The notes: generated from the letters alone by a model not told the origin. DNA of 19,721 nucleotides from Deltaproteobacteria bacterium (GCA_002707655.1 PANO01000091.1:1-19721); one strand, 5' to 3'; positions 6,041-16,024 are shown, counted from the stretch's first letter. Program-made: numbers and translations.

Positions 6041-6766
6041 ATGAATGCTCTCGCAATTCAGGCAGACACCGTGAAGCACAGCAGTAAAGCTCCCGTGGGG
6101 AAGGAGGGCAGTGTCGAACACCTGCACCAGGTTCTCCAGGAAATGGCCGTTACCTTCAAATTCAAGCCTGGGGAGCGGCTGAATGAGAGTGTGCTGTCCG
6201 AGCAGCTTGGAGTGAGCCGAACTCCACTACGGGAGGCGCTGAACCGACTCACGGCAGAGGGGTTTTTCGACTTTGCCTCCGGAAAGGGTTTCTTTTGCCG
6301 ACCACTCGAACCCAAGCTGGTGCTGGACCTCTACGGCCTGCGGGAGGCACTGGAGCGGGCGTGTGTGCGCTCTGCAGTGGACAACGCTACAGAGCAGGAA
6401 ATTGATGAACTGGAAGACTTTGTTCGGAAGACAAGCATTGCCTACGAAGAACACCTAGGCACCGAACTGCTCCGAATTGACGAATACTTTCATGAAAGCA
6501 TTGCCGGGTTGTCCAACAATCAGGAAATCCTGCGCAGCCTGAAGAACGTCAACGCCCGGATCCGCTTTGTGCGCTGGGTGGACATGGATGATGAAAAATC
6601 GCTGGTTCCGGACGAACACCTGAGTATCCTTGCTGCGATCCGGAAACGGGACAAGCAGATGGCTCTCAAAAGAATCAGCAGCCACATCCAGATGCGCATG
6701 ACTCAAATCCACGCCAACCTGAAGGAAGGCTACTCCCGCATCTACATGGGCGGTGGAACGGCCTGA
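6041..6766 (+). CDS. GntR family transcriptional regulator, FCD subfamily
   Basis: This 241-residue protein has an N-terminal winged helix-turn-helix (about 25-88), with the recognition region LSEQLGVSRTPLREALNRL. A C-terminal FCD ligand-binding domain occupies about 95-225. The likely metal or ligand residues of FCD domains are visible as Asp147, His151, His193 and His215. FCD regulators usually repress operons for organic acid or amino acid catabolism and are often divergent from a target. Here the divergent unit is the leader plus 72-aa ORF, with palindromes between them. The stop lies 12 bp from the hutC stop in convergent orientation, so a role in hut control is possible but unproven. 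Confidence 0.88.
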   Translation: MNALAIQADTVKHSSKAPVGKEGSVEHLHQVLQEMAVTFKFKPGERLNESVLSEQLGVSRTPLREALNRLTAEGFFDFASGKGFFCRPLEPKLVLDLYGLREALERACVRSAVDNATEQEIDELEDFVRKTSIAYEEHLGTELLRIDEYFHESIAGLSNNQEILRSLKNVNARIRFVRWVDMDDEKSLVPDEHLSILAAIRKRDKQMALKRISSHIQMRMTQIHANLKEGYSRIYMGGGTA

Positions 6767-6778
6767 GCGATGACACCC

Positions 6779-7495
6779 CTAACGCAGGGCGGTGCGCATC
6801 CGATAGAGCCGTCCCGGATGACAGAGGCGGGTGTAGGTGACGAGGTTGCCTTGGCTCCAGGTGCGGCGCTCCACCACGAAGAGCGCGTCATTTTCTGCAA
6901 CCTCCAGCAGCTCGGCTTCTTCCGCAGTGGCGTTTGCGGCGGAAAGCACATGCTCGGCATCGGTCCACGGCACACGCTCCACCAGCCAGCGGTTGGGGCC
7001 GATTTCCTCAAAACTCTCCTTGCCCGCTTCCGGAACGGTGTCCAAGTTAATCCAACGTTCCTCCAACTGATACGGCACCTCGTTCGCGTAGTGCAGGCAG
7101 CGCAAATGCAGGGCACGGACTTTGGGGCCGGATTCCAACTTGCCCCGAATTGCCGCTGACGGAACCCCTATTTTTCGGTGTAAGAGGGCATAGCGATACA
7201 CTGATCCCGTGCCCTCAATCTCCAGATCAATGCGCGGGATGGCGAAACTCGCCGAGCGTGACACTGGCACCGTGACACGGGTCCCCGCTTTACGCCGCCG
7301 CTCCAAGACACCTTCCTCGGCAAGTTCCCGCAGTGCTCGGTGGACGGTCACGCGAGCACAGCCGAAATCCTTGGACAAGGCTTCCTCCCCCGGAATCAAC
7401 GCACCGGGCTTCCATTCGCCGGATTGAATACGCTCACGAGCCACCTGCTTGATGTGCAGATAAATCGGGACTCCTGTGTTGGTTTTTCTCATCAT
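6779..7495 (-). CDS. hutC: Histidine utilisation repressor, GntR/HutC family
   Basis: The 238-residue protein has an N-terminal GntR winged helix-turn-helix (about 10-75, with CARVTVHRALRELAEEGVLERR) and a C-terminal UTRA effector domain (about 95-235). HutC represses hut genes and is released by urocanate. Its gene overlaps hutF by the ATGA junction at 7492-7495, so the two are co-translated. A matching operator candidate lies at 9436-9447 over the hutI promoter. The hut context makes the assignment firm. The start could be either of two adjacent ATG codons. Confidence 0.92.
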   Translation of the reverse strand: MMRKTNTGVPIYLHIKQVARERIQSGEWKPGALIPGEEALSKDFGCARVTVHRALRELAEEGVLERRRKAGTRVTVPVSRSASFAIPRIDLEIEGTGSVYRYALLHRKIGVPSAAIRGKLESGPKVRALHLRCLHYANEVPYQLEERWINLDTVPEAGKESFEEIGPNRWLVERVPWTDAEHVLSAANATAEEAELLEVAENDALFVVERRTWSQGNLVTYTRLCHPGRLYRMRTALR

Positions 7496-8862
7496 TTCCC
7501 TTCTTGAAGTTCCTGAATCACGAAGCGGTAGCGCCTTGCGATTTGTTCATGTTGCACATGCCGTCCGTTTTCTACCACCGCACGCCCTGCCGACCAGACT
7601 TCTCTCACGAGTGAATCATCTCCTGCAAAAATCCAGCGGTCCAAAATCTCGTCTTCGGCGCAGCCCCACATCAAAAGTGACTCTGCATCGAGCGTGAGCA
7701 AATCCGCCCAGCGTCCGGCTTCGATCCTCCCGGAGTTGCGAGCCAATGCCTGCGCACCTCCGGCCAAGGCACTTTCATAAAGCGCTCGCCCCACCGAGCC
7801 GGATTCCGGGACCAGCACATTGCGGGCCTGTTGCGCAAGGCGCTGGCCATACTCCAACAAGCGCAGTTCTTCCGCAAGCGAGATGCGTACATTGGAATCA
7901 GACCCCACCCCGTATTTTCCTCCGGAAGCCAAGAATCTCGGCCCGTCGAAAATGCCATCGCCCAAGTTGGCTTCGGTGATCGGACACAAGCCCGCAACGG
8001 CTCCGGATTTTGCAAAAGCCGCCGTTTCTTCCGGAGTCATGTGAGTCGCGTGGATCAAGCACCAGCGAGCATCAACTGGACGGTTGTGCAGCAGCCACTC
8101 CACCGGACGGGCGCCGTAACTTTCTTGAAGTTCCTCAACCTCTTTCACTTGCTCTGCAATGTGGATGTGGATTGGTCCGCTTGGCCGCGCATCCGTGATC
8201 GTTGCCAGTGCTTCCGGAGCAGCCGCCCGCAGCGAGTGCGGCGCGATGCCCAGCACATAATCCTCCGGAGCTTTGGAGAGTGCGGCCTGTGCTTGCTCTA
8301 GCAGATGGGCAAACTCGTCCGGAGAGTTGCCAAAGCGCAACTGGCCTCCCGCGAGTGCCTTGCCGTCCACCCCGCCCTGCATGTAGAACACGGGCAGGTG
8401 CGTGAGGCCGATTCCGGTTTGCTGCGCGGCGGCAATGGCTCGTAGCGAGGTTTCTGCAATGTTGTCGTGGTGCGTTCCTCCTACTTGGTGGTGAACGTAA
8501 TGGAACTCGCCCACCGACGCATAGCCGCATTCGAGCATTTCCATGAACACGAGTGCTGCAATCGCCTCGATGTGCTCCGGAGTCAGGCGTTCCAGAAAAC
8601 GGTACATCAGTTCCCGCCAACTCCAGAAACTGTCCCGTCCGGTCAGTCGTTGCTCGGTGAGTCCGGCCATTGCGCGTTGGAAGGCATGACTGTGCAGATT
8701 CGCCAAAGCGGGGAGCAGAATGCGGCCGTTCAACTGCTGATCTTCGCCGTTGGCCTCGATTCCGGATTCCACGGCGGCAATGCACCCGCGTTCGTCAATC
8801 GTCACCCGGACGTTCTTTTCCCAACCCGTGGAGGTCAGGGCCAGTTCTGCAAAAAGTTTCAT
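7492..8862 (-). CDS. hutF: Formimidoylglutamate deiminase
   Basis: HutF hydrolyses N-formimidoyl-L-glutamate to N-formyl-L-glutamate and ammonia. The 456-residue protein is an amidohydrolase-superfamily TIM barrel of normal length. Visible metal and catalytic residues are His57 and His59 (NLHSHAFQR), His234 and Glu237 (HIHIAEQ), His271 and Asp322 (GSDSN). Together with HutG it forms the two-step route that releases formate, in place of the one-step HutG of enteric bacteria. It is read with hutC. It starts only 17 bp after the end of the ORF6N remnant, and I see no good promoter or Shine-Dalgarno sequence in that gap. Confidence 0.95.
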   Translation of the reverse strand: MKLFAELALTSTGWEKNVRVTIDERGCIAAVESGIEANGEDQQLNGRILLPALANLHSHAFQRAMAGLTEQRLTGRDSFWSWRELMYRFLERLTPEHIEAIAALVFMEMLECGYASVGEFHYVHHQVGGTHHDNIAETSLRAIAAAQQTGIGLTHLPVFYMQGGVDGKALAGGQLRFGNSPDEFAHLLEQAQAALSKAPEDYVLGIAPHSLRAAAPEALATITDARPSGPIHIHIAEQVKEVEELQESYGARPVEWLLHNRPVDARWCLIHATHMTPEETAAFAKSGAVAGLCPITEANLGDGIFDGPRFLASGGKYGVGSDSNVRISLAEELRLLEYGQRLAQQARNVLVPESGSVGRALYESALAGGAQALARNSGRIEAGRWADLLTLDAESLLMWGCAEDEILDRWIFAGDDSLVREVWSAGRAVVENGRHVQHEQIARRYRFVIQELQEGK

Positions 8863-8879
8863 GGGTTTCTTATCGTGGA

Positions 8880-9406
8880 TCAGGCTTTTGGGTCTGGCTT
8901 GAAGCCAATCTGAGGTTTGGGATTCGTGTCCGGTGGACTGAGCAGAGGCCGGAGCTTTTGGTACAGGTCGCGCAGGGCGCTGTCATGGGAGAGCAGAGTC
9001 TTTTCGATCTCGGCAAGCCGTTGCAGGATTTTCTGGTTGGTGGCCAAGGCTTCCCGCATTTTCACAAACGCACGCATGATGAAGAGGCTCATCGCGGTCG
9101 CCTGCTCTGAGCGGAGAACCGTCGGGCCATCAGTGCCCCGTGTTCGGTGAAGACGCGAGGTGAGTACCGACGGCCTCCATATCCAGAACTTGAAGTCACA
9201 ATTTGTGACCTCAAGTTTGTAACCTCCTGATTATTCAGGATAAACGAAAAATATTCAGAGAAGCGATCCTTGTTTCGAGCGACAGCCTGATTCAGGGCTT
9301 TGGTGGTCACTCCGTCGAGGTCGGCAAGGTTGGAATCGAGGATCACAACCTGTCCTCGGATGGAGTGAATGCGGTCTTGGATGAGCGGGACTTGTGTTTC
9401 GTTCAT
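8880..9406 (-). pseudogene. ORF6N-domain phage-type protein, frameshifted
   Basis: The N-terminal part (start 9406) reads IQDRIHSIRGQVVILDSNLADL, then KALNQAVARN, NLRSQIVTSS and VFTEHGALMA, the order of an ORF6N (KilA-N-related) domain. It then runs into a stop. Shifting frame near 9121-9127 restores TVLRSEQATAMSLFIMRAF, the expected continuation, followed by a coiled-coil-like C-terminus ending in LRPLLSPPDTN and a KPQIGF tail at 8880. One base appears to be missing near GTCGGG on the plus strand. Such proteins are phage antirepressor-like DNA-binding proteins, often found on mobile DNA. It is unusual inside a hut locus. A sequencing error is the alternative explanation. Confidence 0.85.
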
Positions 9407-9412
9407 CGTCAG

Positions 9413-9418
9413 ATTATA
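9413..9418 (-). promoter_or_regulatory. TATAAT -10 box six bases before the ORF6N start
   Basis: A perfect TATAAT on the minus strand is separated by six bases from the ATG at 9406, so a transcript would begin at or next to the start codon (leaderless). The -35 region is weak. It could also serve hutF and hutC downstream. Confidence 0.4.
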
Positions 9419-9435
9419 AGTGTATCGTTGTATTT

Positions 9436-9447
9436 TTGTATTGACAA
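9436..9447. promoter_or_regulatory. HutC operator candidate TTGTATTGACAA
   Basis: TTGT-N4-ACAA is a palindrome close to the TTGTATATACAA type of site known for HutC. It covers the -35 box of the hutI promoter, so binding would block RNA polymerase. Three TGTAT half-sites occur at 9421, 9429 and 9437, exactly 8 bp apart. Confidence 0.55.
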
Positions 9448-9469
9448 AACAATCTTAGAAGCATATAAA
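9441..9469 (+). promoter_or_regulatory. Strong sigma70-like promoter of hutIHGU
   Basis: TTGACA (9441-9446), a 17-bp spacer and TATAAA (9464-9469) form a near-consensus promoter, with a predicted start about 40 bp before hutI. Confidence 0.75.
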
Positions 9470-9515
9470 ATCTTCGACAAGATGAATCGAGAAGGCTCCA
9501 ACGAAGATCACTGCA

Positions 9516-10730
9516 ATGGCTGCAACCACCACCGTCTTACGAAATGCGAAGCTGGCCACGATGGTTCCGGGAAGCTCGCCCTATGGCCTGATCGAGCGCG
9601 GGGCCGTGGTCGTGTCCAAGGGGAAAATCGCGTGGATTGGCTCCGAGAGTGAACTTCCGGAAAGCTATGCCGGGGCCGCTTGCCGGGACTTGGCTGGCCG
9701 ACTGGTCACACCCGCGTTGGTGGACTGCCACACGCATCTGGTTTATGGTGGCAGCCGCGCCACAGAGTTCGAGTTGCGGCTGGAGGGTGCGAGCTACGAG
9801 GAAATCGCCCGACGCGGTGGCGGCATCCTCAGCACAGTGACGGCAACCCGCAACGCCTCGGCGGATGAGTTGCTTGCCCAAGCCTTGCCACGACTGGAGG
9901 CGTTGCTGTCCGAGGGCATGGGTACCATTGAGATCAAGTCCGGCTACGGTCTCGATGTGGAAACCGAGCTCAAAATGCTGCGCGTAGCCCGCAAGCTGGG
10001 CGAAGCACGCAAGGTGCGCGTGCAGACCAGCTTTCTCGGTGCCCACGCGATTCCTCCAGAATACACTGGAAAAGTAGACGAGTACATCGCCCTTGTCTGC
10101 GGGGAAAGCCTGCCCGCCGCTCATGCCGAAGGACTCGCGGACGCAGTGGATGGTTTTTGCGAGGGCATTGCTTTCTCTCCGGAACAGATGGCTCGTGTCT
10201 TTGACAAGGCGCAAGCACTGGGCATTCCAGTGAAACTCCACGCCGAACAGCTTTCGAATCTCGGAGGAACCGCACTGGCCGCTTCCTACGGTGCCTTGTC
10301 CGCCGATCATTTGGAGTACCTCGACGAAGCCGGAATCGAGGCTATGGCAAAATCTGGAACGATCGCGGTGCTGCTTCCCGGTGCGTTCTACACGCTTCGA
10401 GAAACAAAACTCCCGCCGCTGGATGGCCTACGCCAAGCCGGGGTTCCCATCGCCATCGCCACCGACTGCAATCCCGGCTCCTCGCCGCTGACCTCGTTGC
10501 TGCTCTGCATAAACATGGCCTGCACGCTCTTTCGGATGACTCCGGAGGAAAGCCTTGCCGGAGTGACCCGCGAGGCCGCCAGAGCTTTGGGCATTGCTGA
10601 ACAAGTCGGAACACTGGAGGTCGGGAAAAAAGCGGAACTCGCGGTGTGGAACGTTGATCAACCCGCCGAACTCGCCTACCGCGTCGGCTTCAACCCGCTG
10701 CACCAACGCATTTTCGGAGATGTTTCGTGA
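9516..10730 (+). CDS. hutI: Imidazolonepropionase
   Basis: HutI hydrolyses 4-imidazolone-5-propanoate to N-formimidoyl-L-glutamate, the third step of histidine breakdown. The 404-residue amidohydrolase has the metal ligands His72 and His74 in [10 protein letters not shown], then His177, His242 and Glu244 (LHAEQ), His265 (SADHLEY) and Asp317 (ATDCNPG). The ATG at 9516 gives the normal N-terminus; its ribosome site is weak. It follows the strong promoter at 9441-9469, and its end overlaps hutH by 4 bp (GTGA), so it leads the plus-strand hut operon. Confidence 0.96.
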   Translation: MAATTTVLRNAKLATMVPGSSPYGLIERGAVVVSKGKIAWIGSESELPESYAGAACRDLAGRLVTPALVDCHTHLVYGGSRATEFELRLEGASYEEIARRGGGILSTVTATRNASADELLAQALPRLEALLSEGMGTIEIKSGYGLDVETELKMLRVARKLGEARKVRVQTSFLGAHAIPPEYTGKVDEYIALVCGESLPAAHAEGLADAVDGFCEGIAFSPEQMARVFDKAQALGIPVKLHAEQLSNLGGTALAASYGALSADHLEYLDEAGIEAMAKSGTIAVLLPGAFYTLRETKLPPLDGLRQAGVPIAIATDCNPGSSPLTSLLLCINMACTLFRMTPEESLAGVTREAARALGIAEQVGTLEVGKKAELAVWNVDQPAELAYRVGFNPLHQRIFGDVS

Positions 10731-12262
10731 CTTTGACGCTCACGCCGGGAACCACCACCCTTGACGAACTTGCCCAACTTTACTGGGAAAGTCCAGCCCT
10801 GCGACTGGCTCCGGAAGCACGGGAGTCTGTGGAAACCGCTGCGCGTCGTGTGGCTGAAGCCGCCAAGGGCAGCAATCCGGTTTATGGCGTCAACACCGGT
10901 TTTGGCAAGCTCGCCAGCACTCGCATCCCTCCGGAACAGACCACTCTCTTGCAGCGTAACTTGATCCTCTCGCACTGCTGCGGAGTCGGTGATCCGCTTC
11001 CGGAATCGGCGGTGCGGCTAGTGATGGCACTCAAGCTGCTCTCCTTGGGGCGCGGGGCTTCCGGAGTGCGCTGGGTGGTGATCGAGCAGATCGAGGCTTT
11101 GCTCGCCCACGGGGTGTTGCCCGTGATTCCAGCCCAAGGCTCGGTGGGTGCGTCCGGAGACCTCGCTCCGCTGGCGCACATGACCGCCGTGCTGATCGGT
11201 GAAGGGCAGGCGACCTTTGCGGGACAAGTGATGTCCGGCGCCGAAGCCTTGGCCGCGATTGACCGCGCTCCCTTGACGCTTGGTGCGAAGGAAGGTCTGG
11301 CGCTGATCAACGGCACTCAGGTTTCCACGGCCCTCGCCCTGGCCGGGGTGTTTGAGGGCTGGCGCTGCGCGTTGGGCGCCTTGATCACTGGAGCACTTTC
11401 CACCGATGCGGCAATGGCCTCGACGGCTCCTTTCCATCCCGAAATCCACACCCTGCGCGGACACCAAGGGCAAATCGCTGCGGCTCAAGCACTCCGCAAC
11501 CTGATGTCCGGCTCCCAAATCCGGGAATCGCACCGCAACGATGATGTGCGGGTGCAAGACCCCTACTGCATTCGCTGCCAGCCCCAAGTGACCGGAGCTT
11601 GCCTCGATCTGCTCCGACATGTCGCCCAAACCCTTGTCGTCGAGGCCAATGCAGTTACAGACAACCCGCTTGTCCTCAGTGACGACACAATTGTCTCCGG
11701 AGGAAATTTCCACGCCGAACCTGTTGCTTTTGCTGCCGATCAAACCGCCCTCGCGCTTGCAGAAATCGGAGCGATTGCCCAGCGGCGTGTGGCTTTGCTG
11801 GTGGATCCCAACCTCAATTTTGGTCTGCCGCCGTTTCTTTCTCCGGATGCTGGAGTCAATTCCGGCTTCATGATTGCGGAGGTCACGTCCGCCGCGCTGA
11901 TGTCGGAAAACAAGCACCTCGCCAATCCTTGTTCCACCGACTCGACCCCGACCAGCGCCGACCAGGAGGATCACGTTTCGATGGCGGCTCACGCGGCGCG
12001 GCGGTTGCTACGGATGGTGGACAACCTTGGGCGAATTTTGGGGATTGAGTTGCTTGCTGCTGCCCAAGGCTTGGAATTCCGCAAACCGCTCGCCACCAGC
12101 ACCACCCTGCAAAACGTGCTGGCCGTGGTGCGCTCCGAAATTCCAGCATTGCAGGAAGACCGCTACATGGCTCCAGATTTGGAAACTGCCGCCCAACTTA
12201 TCCGGAATGGGATTTTGATCGAAAAGGCAGGGGAAAACTTATTTCCAAAACTGGAGGTTTGA
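10727..12262 (+). CDS. hutH: Histidine ammonia-lyase
   Basis: HutH removes ammonia from L-histidine to give trans-urocanate. The 511-residue protein carries the Ala142-Ser143-Gly144 triad ([12 protein letters not shown]), which cyclises to the MIO prosthetic group at exactly the canonical numbering, and Tyr53 in [10 protein letters not shown]. The GTG start overlaps the hutI stop. The stop codon is directly followed by the hutG ATG, so translation is coupled on both sides. Confidence 0.97.
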   Translation: MTLTLTPGTTTLDELAQLYWESPALRLAPEARESVETAARRVAEAAKGSNPVYGVNTGFGKLASTRIPPEQTTLLQRNLILSHCCGVGDPLPESAVRLVMALKLLSLGRGASGVRWVVIEQIEALLAHGVLPVIPAQGSVGASGDLAPLAHMTAVLIGEGQATFAGQVMSGAEALAAIDRAPLTLGAKEGLALINGTQVSTALALAGVFEGWRCALGALITGALSTDAAMASTAPFHPEIHTLRGHQGQIAAAQALRNLMSGSQIRESHRNDDVRVQDPYCIRCQPQVTGACLDLLRHVAQTLVVEANAVTDNPLVLSDDTIVSGGNFHAEPVAFAADQTALALAEIGAIAQRRVALLVDPNLNFGLPPFLSPDAGVNSGFMIAEVTSAALMSENKHLANPCSTDSTPTSADQEDHVSMAAHAARRLLRMVDNLGRILGIELLAAAQGLEFRKPLATSTTLQNVLAVVRSEIPALQEDRYMAPDLETAAQLIRNGILIEKAGENLFPKLEV

Positions 12263-13084
12263 ATGAACCCCGTTGCAGTCACCACAGGCAGCAGCCCCGT
12301 TATCCTTGGGCAGCCACACGGCGGAACCCACCTTCCGCCCGAACTGGCCGAGCGGCTGAACGAGCGTGGCCGTGATCTCGCCGACACAGACTGGCACATC
12401 CACCAACTCTACGACGGCCTGCTCCCGGAAGCGACCGTCGTACAGGCGACCTTCTCGCGCTACGTCATCGACGCAAACCGCGACCCTTCCGGAGTATCGC
12501 TTTATCCAGGACAGAACACCACTGGGTTGTGTTCCACCGTCGATTTTGAGGGAGAGCCGATCTATCGTGACGGCACTGAGCCAGACGAGGCGGAAATCGA
12601 GCAGCGGCGGCAAACGTACCACGCGGCCTACCATGCGGCCCTCGCGGAGCAGATTGAGCGTGTCCGGAAGCAGCACGGCATCGCGCTGCTGTTCGACTGC
12701 CACTCGATTCGTTCCCGGTTGCCGTTCCTCTTCGAGGGACAGCTCCCGGATTTCAACCTTGGCACGAACAACGGAACCACCTGCGCTCTGGAAATCGAGC
12801 AGGCGGCGCTTGCGGTTTGTTCGGCAGCGGAAGGCTTCACTTCCGTGTTGAACGGACGCTTCAAGGGCGGCTGGAGCACTCGGCATTACGGCAATCCTGT
12901 CAACGGCGTTCACGCCATCCAACTCGAACTGTCGCAAATCACTTACATGGAGGAAGTCACGCCGTGGTCCTATCGACGGGATCGTGCGGGTTCTCTCCGG
13001 CCCCACCTCAAATCACTCCTGACTCGTCTGGAAGACGTTGTGACGGACATCATCCACCTCAGCAAAAAACATAGCCATGCCTGA
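12263..13084 (+). CDS. hutG: N-formylglutamate deformylase
   Basis: HutG of this type (N-formylglutamate amidohydrolase family) converts N-formyl-L-glutamate to glutamate and formate, the last step after HutF. The 273-residue protein shows [10 protein letters not shown] near 16-25, FDCHSI near 168-173 and IQLELSQ near the C-terminus, which carry likely zinc and catalytic residues of the family. Its ATG abuts the hutH stop, and its end overlaps hutU by 8 bp. It is not the arginase-like formiminoglutamase also called HutG. Confidence 0.94.
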   Translation: MNPVAVTTGSSPVILGQPHGGTHLPPELAERLNERGRDLADTDWHIHQLYDGLLPEATVVQATFSRYVIDANRDPSGVSLYPGQNTTGLCSTVDFEGEPIYRDGTEPDEAEIEQRRQTYHAAYHAALAEQIERVRKQHGIALLFDCHSIRSRLPFLFEGQLPDFNLGTNNGTTCALEIEQAALAVCSAAEGFTSVLNGRFKGGWSTRHYGNPVNGVHAIQLELSQITYMEEVTPWSYRRDRAGSLRPHLKSLLTRLEDVVTDIIHLSKKHSHA

Positions 13085-14756
13085 CTCGCATCACACTCCC
13101 CGGACGATTCGCGCCCCTCGTGGCACCAAACTCAACTGCCGCTCATGGCTCACCGAAGCCCCGTACCGGATGCTGATGAACAACCTCGATCCGGAGGTTG
13201 CTGAGAACCCCGACGAACTCGTGGTGTACGGCGGCATCGGCAAGGCCGCCCGCACTTGGAAGGACTTCGACCTCATCACCGAAACCCTGAAGACGCTGGG
13301 CGACGACGAGACGCTGCTTGTGCAGTCCGGAAAGCCTGTTGGCGTGTTTCGCACCCATGCCGACGCACCCCGCGTCCTGATTGCCAACTCGAACCTCGTC
13401 CCGCACTGGGCGACGATGGATCATTTCAACGAACTCGACCGCAAAGGGTTGATGATGTTCGGACAGATGACGGCGGGCAGTTGGATTTACATCGCCTCAC
13501 AAGGCATTGTGCAGGGCACTTACGAAACCTTCGTTGAGGCCGGACGGCAGCACTACGGCGGGGATTGGTCTGGACGCTGGATTCTCACTGCCGGACTTGG
13601 CGGCATGGGCGGGGCACAACCGCTTGCAGCGACGATGGCCGGAGTCTCGTGCCTTGCCGTGGAGTGCGATCCGACCCGCATCGACTTCCGCCTGCGCACC
13701 CGCTACCTCGACGAGAAGGCCGGCACGCTGGACGAGGCGCTGGCAATCCTGGAGCAGGCGAAAGCCGAAGGTCGCGCCGTTTCGGTCGGGCTGCTCGGCA
13801 ATGCTGCTGAGATTGTCCCGGAGCTGGTCCGTCGCGGAATTCGCCCAGACCTCGTCACGGACCAAACCTCCGCTCACGATCCAGTGAATGGCTACTTGCC
13901 CATCGGCTGGACGCTGGAGAAATGGCGGACCCAGCAGAAAAACGATCCGAAGGCGGTGGAACAGGCCGCACGGGCTTCCATGAAGGTGCATGTGCAGGCG
14001 ATGCTCGATTGCTGGAATCAAGGCATCCCCACGGTTGATTACGGCAACAACATCCGCCAGTTCGCGCTTGAAGAGGGCTTGCAGGACGCCTTCGCGTTTC
14101 CGGGCTTCATCCCGGCGTACCTCCGTCCCCTGCTCTGCCGGGGCATCGGCCCCTTCCGTTGGGCCGCGCTTTCCGGTGATCCGGAGGATATCTATCGCAC
14201 CGATGCTAAGGTGAAGGAGTTGATCCCGGACAACCCGCATTTGCACCACTGGATTGATATGGCCCAGGAACGCATTGCCTTCCAGGGCTTGCCCGCCCGC
14301 ATTTGCTGGGTTGGCTTGGGAGACCGCCATCGGCTCGGACTCGCCTTCAATGAGATGGTCGCCACAGGCGAACTCAAAGCTCCAGTGGTGATTGGGCGCG
14401 ATCACCTTGACGGCGGCTCTGTCGCCTCACCCAACCGCGAGACGGAGGCGATGAAAGACGGCTCCGATGCTGTTTCGGATTGGCCGTTGTTGAATGCGCT
14501 GCTCAACTGCGCGTCCGGAGCCACCTGGGTCAGCTTCCACCACGGGGGCGGTGTGGGCATCGGCTTCAGTCAGCACGCCGGGTTGGTGATCTGCTGCGAT
14601 GGCACTCCGGAGGCCACCAAGCGCATCGAGCGTGTGCTGTGGAACGATCCCGCGACCAGTGTGATGCGTCATGCCGATGCGGGTTACGACATCGCCCTTG
14701 ACTATGCCCGTGAACAAGGTTTAAACCTTCCGGGCATTCTTGGCAACGAACCCTAA
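13077..14756 (+). CDS. hutU: Urocanate hydratase
   Basis: HutU adds water to urocanate to give 4-imidazolone-5-propanoate, with tightly bound NAD+. The 559-residue protein has the glycine-rich NAD segment [12 protein letters not shown] at 171-182, and the active-site cysteine falls at Cys410 in [11 protein letters not shown], the same number as in Pseudomonas. It lies last in the hut run. The 110 bp after it has no convincing terminator, so some transcripts may continue into the transporter genes. A 14-bp perfect palindrome (14716-14729) lies within its last codons. Confidence 0.97.
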   Translation: MPDSHHTPRTIRAPRGTKLNCRSWLTEAPYRMLMNNLDPEVAENPDELVVYGGIGKAARTWKDFDLITETLKTLGDDETLLVQSGKPVGVFRTHADAPRVLIANSNLVPHWATMDHFNELDRKGLMMFGQMTAGSWIYIASQGIVQGTYETFVEAGRQHYGGDWSGRWILTAGLGGMGGAQPLAATMAGVSCLAVECDPTRIDFRLRTRYLDEKAGTLDEALAILEQAKAEGRAVSVGLLGNAAEIVPELVRRGIRPDLVTDQTSAHDPVNGYLPIGWTLEKWRTQQKNDPKAVEQAARASMKVHVQAMLDCWNQGIPTVDYGNNIRQFALEEGLQDAFAFPGFIPAYLRPLLCRGIGPFRWAALSGDPEDIYRTDAKVKELIPDNPHLHHWIDMAQERIAFQGLPARICWVGLGDRHRLGLAFNEMVATGELKAPVVIGRDHLDGGSVASPNRETEAMKDGSDAVSDWPLLNALLNCASGATWVSFHHGGGVGIGFSQHAGLVICCDGTPEATKRIERVLWNDPATSVMRHADAGYDIALDYAREQGLNLPGILGNEP

Positions 14757-14760
14757 ACCA

Positions 14761-14767
14761 AAGGAGG
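14761..14767 (+). other. Strong Shine-Dalgarno sequence without a start codon
   Basis: AAGGAGG directly follows the hutU stop, but no ATG, GTG or TTG lies at a usable distance (an ATA is about 10 bp on). It may be the remnant of a lost downstream gene start. The rest of 14757-14866 has only a lone TTGACT, no clear -10, and a GGAGA ribosome site for the next gene. Confidence 0.4.
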
Positions 14768-14866
14768 CACCAACTCATAAACCCAGACCCCTTAGATTTG
14801 AAGACTTGACTGCGCTAACAGCCAATTCTTTTCTTTATTTATCCTATTCAAAATTGGAGACGATCA

Positions 14867-16009
14867 ATGAAACTCAAACAAACCCTTTCCTTCATCACAG
14901 CTTTGACTCTGACCGTCGGAGTTGCTTGGGCCGATACCGTAAAAATCGGCTTCAACGTACCCCTGACTGGCTTTGCCGCTGCCGATGGGGAATCCGCCCT
15001 GACCGGAGCAAAACTGGCCGTGAAGCAAGCCAACGCCGCAGGCGGCATCAATGGCAAGCAGATCGAACTAGTGGTTTATGACGACCAAGCCTCTCCCAAA
15101 GAGGCGCTCCCAATCGCTAACCGTCTCATCGAGAAGGACGGGGTGAAAGTCGCTGTTTCCGGCAGCTACTCCGGTTCCACTCGTGCAGCCGCAGGTGTGT
15201 TCCAAGCCGCAAACATCCCCTACATTTCGGCCTACGCCGTCCACCCGGACATCACTCGCAGTGGAAAGTACGTGTTCCGCACCTCCTTCATGGGAGAAGT
15301 TCAGGGACGCGCCGGAGCCTTGTTGATTGGGCAAACCATGCAACACAAGCGCGTGGTTATGATCACGCTCAAAAACGATTTTGGGAAGTCACTGGCGGCA
15401 GGTTTTAAGGCCGAGGCTGCAAATTACGGAATCGAGATCATCAACGAGTACGAGTACTCGATCCGTGATCGGCAGTTCGGTTCGATTGTTGCCAAGGTTC
15501 GCTCTGATCAACCGGACGCCATTTATGCTTCCGGTTACTTCTTCACCGCCGGCCCCTTGGTCAGACAGCTTCGCTCCGGAGGTGTGGCCGCCCCAGTGAT
15601 TGGGCAGGAAGGCTATGATGGCGAGCAGTTCATCAAAATTGCCGGCCCTGCCGCCGAAGGGGTGCTGATCACCACCTCCCTTGATCGTGATTCCACCGAT
15701 TCCGAAGCACGCGCCTTCATCACAGAGTACGAGAAATTCTCCGGAAACAAGGTGGACATGGTTTCGGCTTCCACCCACACCGCCATCAATGTCGTGGTTG
15801 CTGCACTGCGCATGGCCGGAACCAGCAACCCGGATGCAATCCGCGATGCTATCTCCAAGACCAGCCTCAAGGCCGCTACGGGGCATATTTCCTTCAATCA
15901 ACTTGGAGAAGTTCGCAAGAACGTTCAGGTCCAGATTGTGCGAGGGGGCGACTGGCACTACCACTCTGAAATCAGGGATCGAGTCCTGTTGGCTCCCCCC
16001 GAGTCCTGA
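14867..16009 (+). CDS. livK: ABC transporter substrate-binding protein, Leu/Ile/Val-type
   Basis: This 380-residue protein is a type I periplasmic binding protein of the HAAT (branched-chain amino acid) class. It starts with a signal peptide: positive MKLK, a hydrophobic core, and a likely cleavage after AWA at residue 22. The mature start TVKIGFNVPLTG and the NAAGGINGK and VYDDQ segments are typical. GGAGA precedes the ATG. The genes for two permeases and two ATPases follow. Its position after hutU suggests it may bind histidine, urocanate or a related compound rather than only leucine. The symbol refers to the family; ligand identity is inferred from context only. Confidence 0.88.
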   Translation: MKLKQTLSFITALTLTVGVAWADTVKIGFNVPLTGFAAADGESALTGAKLAVKQANAAGGINGKQIELVVYDDQASPKEALPIANRLIEKDGVKVAVSGSYSGSTRAAAGVFQAANIPYISAYAVHPDITRSGKYVFRTSFMGEVQGRAGALLIGQTMQHKRVVMITLKNDFGKSLAAGFKAEAANYGIEIINEYEYSIRDRQFGSIVAKVRSDQPDAIYASGYFFTAGPLVRQLRSGGVAAPVIGQEGYDGEQFIKIAGPAAEGVLITTSLDRDSTDSEARAFITEYEKFSGNKVDMVSASTHTAINVVVAALRMAGTSNPDAIRDAISKTSLKAATGHISFNQLGEVRKNVQVQIVRGGDWHYHSEIRDRVLLAPPES

Positions 16010-16024
16010 TTCCTGAGCAATCGT

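Noticed and set aside
5671..6042. 123-aa minus-strand ORF over the regulatory region
   Set aside because: It spans the divergent promoters, palindromes and hairpins, shows no domain, and runs antisense to the FCD regulator start.
9482..9652. ATG with an open frame just upstream of hutI
   Set aside because: It is out of frame with hutI, overlaps its conserved N-terminus and has no family resemblance.
9537..10310. 257-aa minus-strand ORF inside hutI
   Set aside because: Antisense shadow of a clearly conserved gene; likewise the long minus-strand ORFs at 11018-11992 (hutH) and 13497-14405 (hutU).
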